Shown: positions 34,151 to 43,773, numbered from the stretch's first letter. The stretch is DNA of 64,000 bases from Hyphomonas neptunium ATCC 15444 (GCF_000013025.1 NC_008358.1:1674001-1738000), one strand, 5' to 3'. A program made the numbers and translations. Notes: a model not told the origin generated them from the sequence alone.

Positions 34151-35026
34151 ATGCGCGGGAGACTTGCCCTTCTGTCTTTATGCGCGATTGCCGCGTGTGG
34201 CGCGTCTTCTTCTGACGATCCCGTCTCAGGGAGCTGTGGCCTGAACAGCGCCGCGATGGGCGCGTTTGTCGAGGTTCCAGGCGGGGTGCTTCAGAAAGGG
34301 CGCGGGGCGATCTATCCTGAGGAGCGGCCGGAAGTGACGCTGCATGTGGATGGGTTCCGCATCCAGGCGCACGAAGTGACCAATGATCAGTTTGCAGAGT
34401 TTGTGACGGCGACGGGATATGTGACCGATGCCGAGCGCGGCGTGATGGAGGACCGGCCGGGCGCAGGCTCTGCCGTGTTTCAGGGCGCACGCTGGCATCT
34501 GATGCGCGAGGCGAGCTGGAAAACGCCAGAAGGCGCGGGGTCTTCCATTGAAGGCAAGGGCAATTGGCCGGTCATGCATGTGTCGCTGGCTGACGCGGAA
34601 GCCTATGCGGCCTGGGCCGGTGGGCGCCTTCCGAGCGAGGAAGAATGGGAGCATGCCGCGCGCCTTGGCCTGCCAGACCCGGACCGCGAGACGTCGGGCG
34701 CCTTTGAAGACGATGGCAAGCCGCGCGCCAATACCTGGCAGGGCATCTTCCCGGTTGCTAATGCGGGCGAGGACGGATTTGCGGGCGCCGCGCCTGTGGG
34801 ATGCTTTCCGGCGGACCAGTTGGGCCTTTATGACATGATCGGCAATGTGTGGGAGTGGACGGATACGCCGTTTGCGCCGGGCAACAATACGATCAAGGGC
34901 GGCAGCTATCTGTGTGCGGACAATTTCTGTCAGCGTTACCGGCCCGCGGCGCGCCACCCGCAGGAGATTGATTTCTCCTCCAACCATATCGGCTTCCGGA
35001 TCGTGAAAGAGCTGGAAGCCGAATAG
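34151..35026 (+). CDS. Exported formylglycine-generating enzyme (FGE/SUMF1)
   Basis: A 291-residue lipoprotein-type FGE: an N-terminal signal with lipobox IAAC (Cys16), then a SUMF1 domain. The two catalytic copper-binding cysteines are both present in GGSYLCADNFCQRYR (Cys255, Cys260), followed by the family tail DFSSNHIGFRI. That makes it a true O2-dependent sulfatase-activating enzyme, not a SUMF-like domain such as EgtB. It oxidises the cysteine of the C-x-P-x-R motif of sulfatases to formylglycine. Its stop is 6 bp from the convergent stop of a sulfatase, and two sulfatase genes with suitable C-x-P-x-R motifs lie just beyond. Confidence 0.9.
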   Translation: MRGRLALLSLCAIAACGASSSDDPVSGSCGLNSAAMGAFVEVPGGVLQKGRGAIYPEERPEVTLHVDGFRIQAHEVTNDQFAEFVTATGYVTDAERGVMEDRPGAGSAVFQGARWHLMREASWKTPEGAGSSIEGKGNWPVMHVSLADAEAYAAWAGGRLPSEEEWEHAARLGLPDPDRETSGAFEDDGKPRANTWQGIFPVANAGEDGFAGAAPVGCFPADQLGLYDMIGNVWEWTDTPFAPGNNTIKGGSYLCADNFCQRYRPAARHPQEIDFSSNHIGFRIVKELEAE

Positions 35027-35032
35027 GCCGGG

Positions 35033-36694
35033 TCAATTGGGCCAGTAGACGTATTCCTCGCCTTCGACATACGGCGCGTCGATGGTGTGGTCGATCTTGA
35101 TCGGGCTTTCGATTGTATAGGGATAGAGCGGTTCGCGTGCGTCTTTCCAGTGCGCGTCGATAAGGGCTTGCAGTTCTGCCAGCTTCTCGGGCTCGGACGC
35201 GGCAAGGTTTGTCTGTTCGGTGGGGTCTTCGTTCAGATTGAACAGCCAGCTTTTTTGCTGGCGGCCGTTGACCTGAAGTTTCCAGCCGCCAGCGCGCACG
35301 ACTTTGTAATAGCCGCTGGACCAGAAGAGCGCGTCATCCGGGCGGGTGATGGGTCCGGTGCCGGTTGCCAGCGGCAGGAGGTTCTGGCCATCAATCTCGA
35401 CGCTTGAGGGGAGGCGCGCGCCGGTGGCGGCAGCAAGGGTCGGCATCAGGTCGATATGTGCGACAGGTTCGTCGATCACGGTGCCGGGCTGGATGGTGCC
35501 GGGCCATTTCATGAAGAGGGGTACGCGGATGCCGCCTTCAAACAGAGTGATCTTCCAGCCGCGATAGGGCGCGTTGACTTCGGGAATGCCGATATAGCCC
35601 GCGCCGCCATTATCGCTGGAGAAGACGATGATGGTGTTGTCGGCGAGACCTTCTTCTTCGAGTTTTTCCATAATGCGGCCAACGCTGCGGTCTACCGCGC
35701 GCAGCATGGCGGCGTAGACGCGCAGGCGATGGGGCTCAATGTCGCCGACAGCTTCATAGTCTTCCTTTGTGGCCTGAAGCGGCGTGTGGACGCCCCAATG
35801 GGCGAGATAGAGGAAGAAGGGACGGTTCTTGTTGGCGTCAATGACCTTGAGGGATTCGTCAGTCCAGTAATCGGTGAGGTAACCGCCCGGCTCGAACCAG
35901 TCGCTGCCATTGTAGCTGGCGGCGAAATCCATGCGTGCCCAGAGGAATTTGTCGATGGGGTCAAAGTCCAGCCTGGCTTCGACGCCGCGGGGATCGCCGG
36001 GCGGCAGGAACAGGCCGCTGGCCATGTCGAGGCTTTCATCAAAGCCCTGATCGTTTGGCCGGAAGGGGCTGGTGTTGCCCAGATGCCATTTGCCGATATG
36101 GACGGTGTGGTAGCCGCGATCTTTCAGCACTTCGGCAAGGGTGACTTCTTCTGTTGGAAGGCCCTGTTCGGCGAAGGGCGGCATCAGCTTTTCGTTTTCC
36201 TTGACCTGTTCCGTTGGCGGAAGGCCGGTTTTCATATCGTTGGCAAACATCGGCACGATGCGGGACATGCCCGGTGGGGTGGGGGTGTACTCAAAGCCGG
36301 TGCGCGTGGGATAGCGGCCGGTCATGAGCATGGCACGGGAGGGCGCGCAGGTGCCTGTGCCGGAATACGCGGTGGAGAACAGGGCGCCTTCTGCGGCGAG
36401 GCGGTCGATGTTGGGCGTTTGTACGCGCCCGTCGGCCATGCCACCGCCGAAGGTGGAGATGTCGTTTATGCCGAGATCATCGGCCAGGATGAAGATGACA
36501 TTGGGCGGGCGGACAGCCTGCGCCGGACCGGCCGTCTCTGGTCCCTGCATCCATTCCACAGGGCGGTTTGGCGCGACCGTGGGGCGGTCGGCATTGGTGA
36601 CGAGGTAAAGGATGATTTCCTTGCGGTTGAAGAAGGCGATTGCAGCAGCGGCAACGACAACAAGGAGGACGCCAATTAGGATCTTACGCAGCAT
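35033..36694 (-). CDS. Sulfatase (type I), membrane-anchored
   Basis: A 553-residue sulfatase. An N-terminal hydrophobic segment (ILIGVLLVVVAAAAIAFF) should anchor it in the inner membrane with the catalytic domain outside. Metal-binding ADDLG is at residues 71-75. Cys116 in TGTCAPSRAMLMTG is the C-x-P-x-R cysteine that would be turned to formylglycine. Other family features are SSDNGGAGY and a C-terminal subdomain. The substrate (arylsulfate or a sulfated polysaccharide) is unknown. It overlaps the end of the preceding sulfatase gene by 11 bases and is convergent with the FGE gene. Confidence 0.9.
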   Translation of the reverse strand: MLRKILIGVLLVVVAAAAIAFFNRKEIILYLVTNADRPTVAPNRPVEWMQGPETAGPAQAVRPPNVIFILADDLGINDISTFGGGMADGRVQTPNIDRLAAEGALFSTAYSGTGTCAPSRAMLMTGRYPTRTGFEYTPTPPGMSRIVPMFANDMKTGLPPTEQVKENEKLMPPFAEQGLPTEEVTLAEVLKDRGYHTVHIGKWHLGNTSPFRPNDQGFDESLDMASGLFLPPGDPRGVEARLDFDPIDKFLWARMDFAASYNGSDWFEPGGYLTDYWTDESLKVIDANKNRPFFLYLAHWGVHTPLQATKEDYEAVGDIEPHRLRVYAAMLRAVDRSVGRIMEKLEEEGLADNTIIVFSSDNGGAGYIGIPEVNAPYRGWKITLFEGGIRVPLFMKWPGTIQPGTVIDEPVAHIDLMPTLAAATGARLPSSVEIDGQNLLPLATGTGPITRPDDALFWSSGYYKVVRAGGWKLQVNGRQQKSWLFNLNEDPTEQTNLAASEPEKLAELQALIDAHWKDAREPLYPYTIESPIKIDHTIDAPYVEGEEYVYWPN

Positions 36695-38465
36695 TGCCTT
36701 GGGCCTTTTTCTTCCGGTTGCGGAGAATGTTGTAGATCAGCCAGACGAGCCCGCCGAGGAGCAGGAGGCCACCGATGCTGAAGGCGATGATCTTTGGCAT
36801 AGCGCGTTTCAGGACGGCGGCGGTCATGTTCTTTTCGACTTGGGCAACGGAATCGTAGCCTGAAGGCACCTCCAGCACGCCGACGCGGGCGGCATAGGCG
36901 GCGTAATCGGCCTGCATCTGTTCGAACAGGGCGGCATTGGCGGCGCTCAAATCCTGCGTCTCGCCGGGATCGGTTTCGAGATTGAACAAGCGCCATTGGC
37001 CATCGCCCCAGGGGGTGAGGTTGCGGGTGATCTTCCACGGGCCTTTGTAGAGGGCGGCATTGCCGGACACTTCGATGCCGATGGCATCCTCGTCGCTATA
37101 GACGGTAGGCGCCGCGCCGGAGAGGACCGGTAGAAGGCTGCGGCCATCCAGCGTGACGGCGCCTTCCGGGGCAGGACCGGCGTTGACCATTTCGAGCAGG
37201 GTGGGCGTCACATCTGTGACCATCGCGAAGGCATCCACCCGGCCGGGCGCTATGCCGGGGCCGGCCATGATGAGAGGTACGCGGAGGCCGCCTTCAGAGA
37301 CGTAGAATTTGAACAGGTAGCTTGGCGAGGACGCGGCGCTGGCAAATTCGGGACCGATGAAACCATAACTGCCCTTCTCGCCGATGCCTTCGATGCCGAC
37401 ATGATAGCCATTGGCGCTAAGCCAGGTTTCAAAGCGGGGATCTTCGGCGGAGGACGGCTCCGGGCCGTTATCGGAGGTGATGACGAAGACGGTGTTGTCG
37501 TAGGTGCCGTTGGTTTTGAGGTGGTCGATCAGGCGGCCGACATGATGGTCCATCGCTTCAAGCATGCCGGCATTGACGGCCATGCGGGCGGCGAAGAGGC
37601 GTTGTTTGTCCTCGGGCAGGCCATCCCATTTGCGCAGGTCCGGGTGGAGCGCGGGTTGCGCGGCGCCCTCAGGCACGAGGCCGATTTCCTGAGCGCGTTT
37701 CCAGCGGCGGGTTTGCAGGGCTTCCCAGCCATCGCTGTAGGTATCGAGATAATTGGCGGTGAATTCCGGGGGGGCTTGCACCGGGATGTGGAGCGCCTGG
37801 AAGCCGAGATAGGCGAGGAAGGGCGCGCGGTTCGTGTCCTCGTCCATATATTCGATCATCTTGTCGACGATGAAGGTGGAGGAATAGAAATCTTCCGGCA
37901 GAGCAGCTGCCTGCCCATCTTCATACCAGGGCGCGTCGGCATAGAAGGGCATGTAGGATTTGTCTTCCCAATTGTCCGCCCCCGAAGCGTCCAGCGCGAA
38001 GGAGCGGACAAAGCCGTGGCTGTCGGGCAGGTCGCCTTCGCCGCTGCCAAGATGCCATTTGCCGGTCATCAGGGTACGGTAGCCCAGCGGCTTGAGGCGG
38101 GCGGCGAGGGTGGTGACGCCGGGCTCGAGGCTCATCGTGTAGCCCGGCTGGCCGACATGTTCCGGGGGGAGGACTTCGGGAATGGTGGAGATGCCGGTGC
38201 GGTGGTTGTCGATGCCGGTGAGCAGCATGGCGCGGGAGGGGGAGCAGAGCGGTGAGGAGCGGTATTGCGTGAACATGGCGCCGGCGCCCGCGAGCGCGTC
38301 GATGTTGGGTGTGGCCGCTTCGCCGCCATAGATGCCGAGGTCCATCAGCGCGCCATCATCGATCAGCAGGATCACGATATTGGGTTTTTCGGGTGATGCC
38401 TGCGGGAGAGCCGGGGCCGCAATGGCCGTAAGAGCCGCCAAGGCGGCGAGAAGCCTGAGCTTCAT
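36684..38465 (-). CDS. Sulfatase (type I), exported with C-terminal membrane helix
   Basis: A 593-residue sulfatase with signal peptide MKLRLLAALAALTAIAAPALPQA. Cys74 in SPLCSPSRAMLLTG is the modification cysteine, and LIDDGALMDLG holds the metal Asp pair. SDNGPEPSSAED is the metal-binding Asn-Gly region. A C-terminal helix (IIAFSIGGLLLLGGLVWLIYNI) followed by RNRKKK should anchor it to the membrane. The ATG at 38465 has GGGAGGG ahead and was preferred to a longer frame. It is cotranscribed with the other sulfatase (11-base overlap). Substrate unknown. Confidence 0.9.
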   Translation of the reverse strand: MKLRLLAALAALTAIAAPALPQASPEKPNIVILLIDDGALMDLGIYGGEAATPNIDALAGAGAMFTQYRSSPLCSPSRAMLLTGIDNHRTGISTIPEVLPPEHVGQPGYTMSLEPGVTTLAARLKPLGYRTLMTGKWHLGSGEGDLPDSHGFVRSFALDASGADNWEDKSYMPFYADAPWYEDGQAAALPEDFYSSTFIVDKMIEYMDEDTNRAPFLAYLGFQALHIPVQAPPEFTANYLDTYSDGWEALQTRRWKRAQEIGLVPEGAAQPALHPDLRKWDGLPEDKQRLFAARMAVNAGMLEAMDHHVGRLIDHLKTNGTYDNTVFVITSDNGPEPSSAEDPRFETWLSANGYHVGIEGIGEKGSYGFIGPEFASAASSPSYLFKFYVSEGGLRVPLIMAGPGIAPGRVDAFAMVTDVTPTLLEMVNAGPAPEGAVTLDGRSLLPVLSGAAPTVYSDEDAIGIEVSGNAALYKGPWKITRNLTPWGDGQWRLFNLETDPGETQDLSAANAALFEQMQADYAAYAARVGVLEVPSGYDSVAQVEKNMTAAVLKRAMPKIIAFSIGGLLLLGGLVWLIYNILRNRKKKAQGNAA

Positions 38466-38592
38466 GGTGGAACCCTCCCGGATCGTTTTATTTTCACCAT
38501 CAAACATTATGGCACGATCCGCGTCAATTGAATCCTGAGCGTCTGCTTGCCTGCCAGCCGGAAAGGGCCAGATTGAACCTTCAGGGACGCCG

Positions 38593-39612
38593 GTGCGTTC
38601 TGCTGTGAGGATGAGTTTGCCAATCGACTGGATAAAGCCCGGCGCAGGCGGAATTGAGGTGGCCGGCGGGGCGGCATTTGTCGACCCGTCGCTGCCCAAG
38701 CCGCTCGCTATCGTCACGCATGGTCATGCCGACCATGCGCGCGCCGGCCATGGGAGAGTGATCGCTACGCCCGAAACACTGGCCATCATGGAGGCGCGCT
38801 ACGGGCCGACGGAAGGTTGGCCGGTTGCGTATGGCGAGACGGTTGAGGTGGGCGATGTACGGGTGACGCTATATCCCGCCGGGCATGTGCTGGGCTCGGC
38901 GCAGGTGTTGCTGGAGCGGGCGGGGGAGCGTGTGATCGTGACGGGCGATTTCAAGCGCGCGGCGGACCCGACGTGCCCGCCTTTTGTGCCTATTGCTTGC
39001 GATGTGTTGATCACCGAGGCGACGTTTGGGCTGCCGGTGTTCCGGCATCCGCCGGCTTCCGATGAAATAGCCAAGGTGATGGAGCGCCTGGCCGAGAGCC
39101 CGGAGCGGTGTGTGCTGGTAGGCGCGTATGCGCTGGGCAAGGCGCAGCGGGTGATCTGCCATCTGCGCGAGGCGGGGTATGACAAGCCGATCTATCTGCA
39201 TGGCGCGATGGAGAAGCTGTGCGCACTGTATGAGGCGCATGGGGTGGCGCTGGGGGAGCTACGCTCTGCGACCGGGGCGGAGGCGGCTGAGATGGCCGGA
39301 CATGTTGTGGTGGCGCCGCCGAGCGCGCTGCGGGACCGCTGGGCGCGGCGGTTGCCTGATCCTGTGCTGGCGATGGCGTCGGGCTGGTTGCAGGTGCGCC
39401 AGCGTGTGCGGCAGAACAATATCGATCTGCCGCTGGTGATCTCCGATCATGCCGACTGGGAGGAACTGACCCGGACGATCCGCGAGGTGGCGCCGTCGGA
39501 AGTGTGGGTGACACATGGCAGCGAGGCGGGGTTGTTGCGCTGGTGCGAGCTGAACCAGATTCGCGCGCGGGCGCTGCATATGGTGGGGCGGACGGATGAG
39601 GGCGAGGCATGA
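38593..39612 (+). CDS. Ligase-associated DNA exonuclease (metallo-beta-lactamase/beta-CASP)
   Basis: A beta-CASP-type metallo-beta-lactamase: the metal site is THGHADH (His43, His45, Asp47, His48 counted from the GTG start). Later metal-binding His and Asp are seen in LYPAGHVLGSAQ and VTGDFKRA. This family is encoded beside an ATP-dependent DNA ligase in many bacteria and is thought to act in DNA repair or end processing. The GTG at 38593 gives 339 residues and ATG 38611 gives 333; the shorter form starts MSLPIDWIKPG. It ends inside the start of the ligase gene (ATGA overlap). The usual Lhr helicase and phosphoesterase partners are not next to it. Confidence 0.85.
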   Translation: MRSAVRMSLPIDWIKPGAGGIEVAGGAAFVDPSLPKPLAIVTHGHADHARAGHGRVIATPETLAIMEARYGPTEGWPVAYGETVEVGDVRVTLYPAGHVLGSAQVLLERAGERVIVTGDFKRAADPTCPPFVPIACDVLITEATFGLPVFRHPPASDEIAKVMERLAESPERCVLVGAYALGKAQRVICHLREAGYDKPIYLHGAMEKLCALYEAHGVALGELRSATGAEAAEMAGHVVVAPPSALRDRWARRLPDPVLAMASGWLQVRQRVRQNNIDLPLVISDHADWEELTRTIREVAPSEVWVTHGSEAGLLRWCELNQIRARALHMVGRTDEGEA

Positions 39613-41207
39613 TCGCCGACTTTGCCCGCCTGCTGGACCGGCTGATCATTACGCGTTCCCGCAATGAAAAGTTGAGCCTGATTGCGCGGTATCTGCGCGA
39701 GGCGGACCCCGGAGACCGGGGCTGGGCGCTGGCGGCGCTGGGCGGGTCACTGGACCTGCCGCAGCTGACCTCCAGCGTCATTCGCAAGATGGCGGCCGAG
39801 CGGGTGGATGAGGAGTTGTTGCGGCTGAGCCGGGAGTTTGTGGGGGATACGGCTGAGACCGTCGCGTTGATCTGGCCCGCGATGGAGGGCGCTGAGCAAG
39901 GGCCGCCTCTGACGCTGCGCGGTGTTGTTGAGGCGTTGCAGAACGCCCGGAAGGGCGATGCGCCGGGGCTGCTCGCGCGGTGGCTGGACCGGTCTACGGC
40001 GGAGGAGCGGTTTGCGCTGTTGAAGCTGGTACTCGGCAATTTCCGCATTGGTGTTTCCGAGCGATTGGCAAAGACCGCTTTTGCCGAGGCGTTTGGTGTG
40101 AGCCTCGCGGATGTCGAGGAATACTGGCATGCGAGCCCCGCGCCGCATGATGACCTTTTTGCCTGGGCGACCGGGGTGGCGCCTGCGCCGGATGTGAGCG
40201 CGGTGGTGCGGTTCCGGCCGTTCATGCTGTCTGTGCCCGTCGAAAATACGCCGCCGGACCTGACGGACTTTGCGGCAGAATGGAAATGGGATGGCATTCG
40301 CGTTCAGCTGGCGCGGGCGGCAGGCGAGGTGCGCCTCTACAGCCGGGGCGGGGAGGATATTACCGGCGCGTTTCCGGAATTCGCTGATGCCCTGCCAAAG
40401 GGCAGCGCGGTGGATGGGGAGCTGCTGGTGGCAGACGAGGCGGCGCCTTACCGTGTGGCGCCATTTTCCGAGCTTCAGAAGCGCCTCGGCCGCAAGGCGC
40501 CGCCGCGCAGCCTGCTGGAGGCGTCGCCCGCCTTCATTCGGCTCTATGATCTGCTGGAACATGAGGGGGAAGACCTGCGGCCCCTGAGCTGGACCGAGCG
40601 CCGGGCGCGGCTGCAAGAATTTGCGGCGACACTTCCGGCAGACCGGTTTGATCTCTCGCCTGTAATTGATGTGGCGGATGTGGGCGTGCTGGAACAGCTT
40701 CGCCGCGAGCCGCCCGCGCCCGCCATTGAGGGCGTGATGCTGAAGCGGCGCGCCAGCCCCTATACCGCGGGGCGTATTTCGGGGCTGTGGTATAAATGGA
40801 AGCGTGATCCGCATACGGCCGATTGCGTGATGATGTACGCCCAGCGCGGATCGGGGAAGCGGTCCTCCTTCTACTCCGATTACACGTTTGGCTGCTGGAC
40901 GGAGGACGGCCAGCTTGTGCCGGTCGGCAAGGCGTATTCCGGCTTTACCGACGAGGAGCTTGTGCGTCTCGACAAGTTTGTGCGGGGGAACATCACGGCG
41001 CGGTTCGGGCCGGTGCTGGAGGTACGCAAGGAACTTGTGCTGGAAGTGGCGTTCGACTCGATTGCCGAAAGTAAGCGGCACAAATCCGGCGTGGCCATGC
41101 GCTTCCCGCGTATCAATCGCATCCGCTGGGACAAGCCTGCGGCGGAAGCCGATACGGTCGCCAATCTGCGTGCCTTGATGGGGCAGGCTTCTTCCGCCGC
41201 AGAGTGA
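39609..41207 (+). CDS. ATP-dependent DNA ligase (LigB/LigC-type)
   Basis: A 532-residue ATP-dependent ligase. The N-terminal helical DNA-binding domain is followed by the adenylation domain with catalytic Lys226 in WKWDGIR, motif III (IRLYDLLEHEG), motif IV (EGVMLKRR), motif V (WYKWKRDP) and an OB-fold. It is unrelated to the essential NAD-dependent LigA and belongs with the exonuclease just upstream, with which it shares an ATGA overlap. Role in DNA repair is family knowledge. The C-terminal OB-domain ends at about residue 525. Confidence 0.92.
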   Translation: MIADFARLLDRLIITRSRNEKLSLIARYLREADPGDRGWALAALGGSLDLPQLTSSVIRKMAAERVDEELLRLSREFVGDTAETVALIWPAMEGAEQGPPLTLRGVVEALQNARKGDAPGLLARWLDRSTAEERFALLKLVLGNFRIGVSERLAKTAFAEAFGVSLADVEEYWHASPAPHDDLFAWATGVAPAPDVSAVVRFRPFMLSVPVENTPPDLTDFAAEWKWDGIRVQLARAAGEVRLYSRGGEDITGAFPEFADALPKGSAVDGELLVADEAAPYRVAPFSELQKRLGRKAPPRSLLEASPAFIRLYDLLEHEGEDLRPLSWTERRARLQEFAATLPADRFDLSPVIDVADVGVLEQLRREPPAPAIEGVMLKRRASPYTAGRISGLWYKWKRDPHTADCVMMYAQRGSGKRSSFYSDYTFGCWTEDGQLVPVGKAYSGFTDEELVRLDKFVRGNITARFGPVLEVRKELVLEVAFDSIAESKRHKSGVAMRFPRINRIRWDKPAAEADTVANLRALMGQASSAAE

Positions 41208-41300
41208 AGGGCGGGGTTGGCAAGGTGCTCGAGGGGCGATAGCTGTTCTAACACGAGACGTGCCAATACAGACACGCCGAGAACTTCCGGGAGGACACTC

Positions 41301-43253
41301 ATGCGCCGTTACATTCTGGTGGGCGTTGCGGCCCTGTTGGCGCCCGCAATAACAGCTGTGGCCGAAACCGGCACAGCCACGCAGGCGACGATCGAGGCCA
41401 ATCGCGCCTTTTCAGAGGGGCTGCCCTGGGACGACACGACTGAAGCGGAGCTGTCTGATCGCGGCTTTGTTGCCACGCGGGAAGACCCCATCATTCTGGG
41501 AGCCGATGGCGAAGCTGTGTTTGATCTCAACGCCTATGATTTCACGGCTGGCCCAGCCGCCGAGACGATGAACCCCAGCCTCTGGCGCCATCTCAGCCTG
41601 CTGAAGAAGCACGGGCTTTATGAGGTGACGCCGGGCATCTGGCAGGTGCGCGGGTTTGACCTGTCGGTGATGAGCATCATAGAGGGCGAGACAGGCTTCA
41701 TCATTGTTGATCCGTTGACGGTAACGGAATCGGCAGCGGCGGCGTTTGAGCTGGTGAAGCAGCATCTGGGCGACAAGCCGATCCATGCGGTGATCTATAC
41801 CCACAGCCATGCTGATCATTTTGGCGGGGTCAAAGGCATCGTAACGGTTGAGGATGTGGCCGCTGGCAAGGTTCAGATCATCGCGCCGGACGGCTTCATG
41901 GAACATGCGGTCAGCGAGAATCTGATTGCGGGCGGCGCGATGAGCCGGAGGGCGAATTTCCAGTTCGGATCGCGCCTGGAGCCCGGCCCGGCGGGGCAGG
42001 GCGGCGCCGGCATCGGCACCGGCATTCCCCGCGGCACGATGAGCCTTATTCCGCCCACCCATTCGATCACGGAAACCGGCGAGACGATGGTGATCGACGG
42101 GATCGAGATCGAGTTCCAGCTGACGCCCGGCACCGAGGCGCCGGCTGAGCTGAACTTCTACCTGCCGCAACTGCGCGCGCTATGCCTGGCGGAGAACGCC
42201 AATGCGACGATGCACAATGTGTTGCCGCCGCGCGGGTCGCTCGTGCGCGATGCCAAGGCGTGGGCGGATTATCTGACCGAGTCGATTGCGCTCTATGCGG
42301 ACAAGACCGACGTGATGTTCGTGTCCCATGGCTGGCCGCGCTGGGGGCAGGCGGAGGTGACCGAGTTCATGAGCCATCACCGCGACGCGTACAAATTCCT
42401 GCATGACCAGACCATCCGCCTGATGAACAAGGGCTATACCGCGAGCGAGATTGCCGAAGTGATCGCGCTGCCCGAAAGCCTCTCAAGCAAATGGTACAAT
42501 CGCGGCTATTACGGCACGATGGCGCACAATTCGAAGGCGGTCTATCAGCGCTATCTCGGCTGGTATGATGGCAACCCGGCAAACCTCAATGCCTGGCCGC
42601 CGGAAGAAGCGGGCAAGCGCTATGTAGCCGCCATGGGCGGCGCAGCGAAGGCGCTGGCTGTGGCGCAGTCGGCCTATAACGCGGGCGACTATCGCTGGGC
42701 GGCGCAGGTGGCGAGCCATATCGTGTTTGCCGATGATACGGACGCGAGCGCGCGCGAAGTGCTGGCCAAGGCATTCGAGCAGATGGGGTATCAAGCCGAG
42801 GGGTCTCTTTGGCGGAACATGTATCTCACCGGCGCGGCCGAGGCACGGGAAACGCCGGCGGATCGTCAGATCACGACCGTTTCGCCGGACATGATCGGCG
42901 CGATCACCACGCCGCAGGTGTTCGACATGCTGGCCATCCGTGTCGATCCGGCAAAGGCTGAGGGGATCGATACCTCGGTGGCGTTCGTGTTCCCGGATCG
43001 GGAGGAGACCCGGCGCGTTTCGTTGCGCAATTCGGTGCTGGTGCATGAGGAGGGCGTGACCGGGCCTGTGGCGGCCACTGTCACCATTCCGCGCCCGGCA
43101 TTTCTGGCCATGCTGTTTGCCGGGCAGACGCCGGCTGCACTGATGGAGGCAGGCATCATGAAGGTGGAGGGCGAAGCGGGCGCGACGGCCGCGCTGATGT
43201 CTGCCTTCGAGCCTGCAGACACGGGCCCCCCTTTCGAGATTGTCACGCCATAA
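41301..43253 (+). CDS. Exported alkyl (SdsA-type) sulfatase
   Basis: A 650-residue type III sulfatase: a zinc metallo-beta-lactamase domain with YTHSHADHFGGV (His168, His170, Asp172, His173), a central dimerisation region and a C-terminal SCP2-like domain. It hydrolyses alkyl sulfates such as dodecyl sulfate to alcohol and sulfate, unlike the type I enzymes 5 kb away, and does not need formylglycine. It has a signal peptide (RRYILVGVAALLAPAITAVA). ATG 41301 was chosen for its GGGAGGA ribosome-binding site, over a start at 41217. Confidence 0.9.
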   Translation: MRRYILVGVAALLAPAITAVAETGTATQATIEANRAFSEGLPWDDTTEAELSDRGFVATREDPIILGADGEAVFDLNAYDFTAGPAAETMNPSLWRHLSLLKKHGLYEVTPGIWQVRGFDLSVMSIIEGETGFIIVDPLTVTESAAAAFELVKQHLGDKPIHAVIYTHSHADHFGGVKGIVTVEDVAAGKVQIIAPDGFMEHAVSENLIAGGAMSRRANFQFGSRLEPGPAGQGGAGIGTGIPRGTMSLIPPTHSITETGETMVIDGIEIEFQLTPGTEAPAELNFYLPQLRALCLAENANATMHNVLPPRGSLVRDAKAWADYLTESIALYADKTDVMFVSHGWPRWGQAEVTEFMSHHRDAYKFLHDQTIRLMNKGYTASEIAEVIALPESLSSKWYNRGYYGTMAHNSKAVYQRYLGWYDGNPANLNAWPPEEAGKRYVAAMGGAAKALAVAQSAYNAGDYRWAAQVASHIVFADDTDASAREVLAKAFEQMGYQAEGSLWRNMYLTGAAEARETPADRQITTVSPDMIGAITTPQVFDMLAIRVDPAKAEGIDTSVAFVFPDREETRRVSLRNSVLVHEEGVTGPVAATVTIPRPAFLAMLFAGQTPAALMEAGIMKVEGEAGATAALMSAFEPADTGPPFEIVTP

Positions 43254-43257
43254 TGCA

Positions 43258-43284
43258 AAAGGCCGGGTGATGAGCCCGGCCTTT
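43258..43284. terminator. Bidirectional terminator
   Basis: Perfect stem AAAGGCCGGG/CCCGGCCTTT (43258-43267 with 43275-43284) around a seven-base loop. The AAA and TTT flanks let it end both the alkylsulfatase gene (+) and the minus-strand gene that starts at 43689. Confidence 0.85.
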
Positions 43285-43308
43285 CAGTTTCCGATTTCGG
43301 CGGCGCGC

Positions 43309-43689
43309 TTATTTCTTCGCGCAACGGCTGTTGAAAACGGCAATGTCGTCATTGTAATCGCTGACGCTTGCCTGAAGCGCCAACTCGCGCCGCGCAAGAA
43401 CCTGTTTGGCAGCGTCATACGCCGCTTTGGCTTGGTCCGCCGTGGCGGCATGGCCTGAAGACACGAGCCGATGGGTTTCGGCGTCTTCCCAGGCTGTGCC
43501 CGCCGTCTCGACTGTTTCGGCGGCGGCGTCACGCGTTTCCGTCATCCGGGTGATGTCGGTTTGTTTTGGCGGCAGGGTTGCCGCCATCGCCTTGCAAGCT
43601 TTGACATCCGATGCGCCATTGGCGCTGGCGGTCGCCGCAACGGCGCCGAAGACGATCACCGAAAGCACAAGAGGGCGGATTACTGGCAT
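43309..43689 (-). CDS. Secreted coiled-coil-like hypothetical protein
   Basis: A 126-residue protein with a signal peptide (PVIRPLVLSVIVFGAVAATASA) and a long helical body rich in Ala, Glu, Gln and Lys (ETRDAAAETVETAGTAWEDAE, AKAAYDAAKQVLARRELAL). It has single cysteines near both ends (KACKAM and NSRCAKK) that could form a disulfide. GGAGG precedes the ATG. No family recognised. It lies 85 bp downstream of the DUF3137 gene and could be in its transcript. Confidence 0.75.
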   Translation of the reverse strand: MPVIRPLVLSVIVFGAVAATASANGASDVKACKAMAATLPPKQTDITRMTETRDAAAETVETAGTAWEDAETHRLVSSGHAATADQAKAAYDAAKQVLARRELALQASVSDYNDDIAVFNSRCAKK

Positions 43690-43773
43690 GGGGAACCTCC
43701 GAATTTCTGCACGCCAGTATCAAAATTTCCGATGAAGCCAAGCTGAACGCGCGCGCCGTGAAATGGCCCCATT

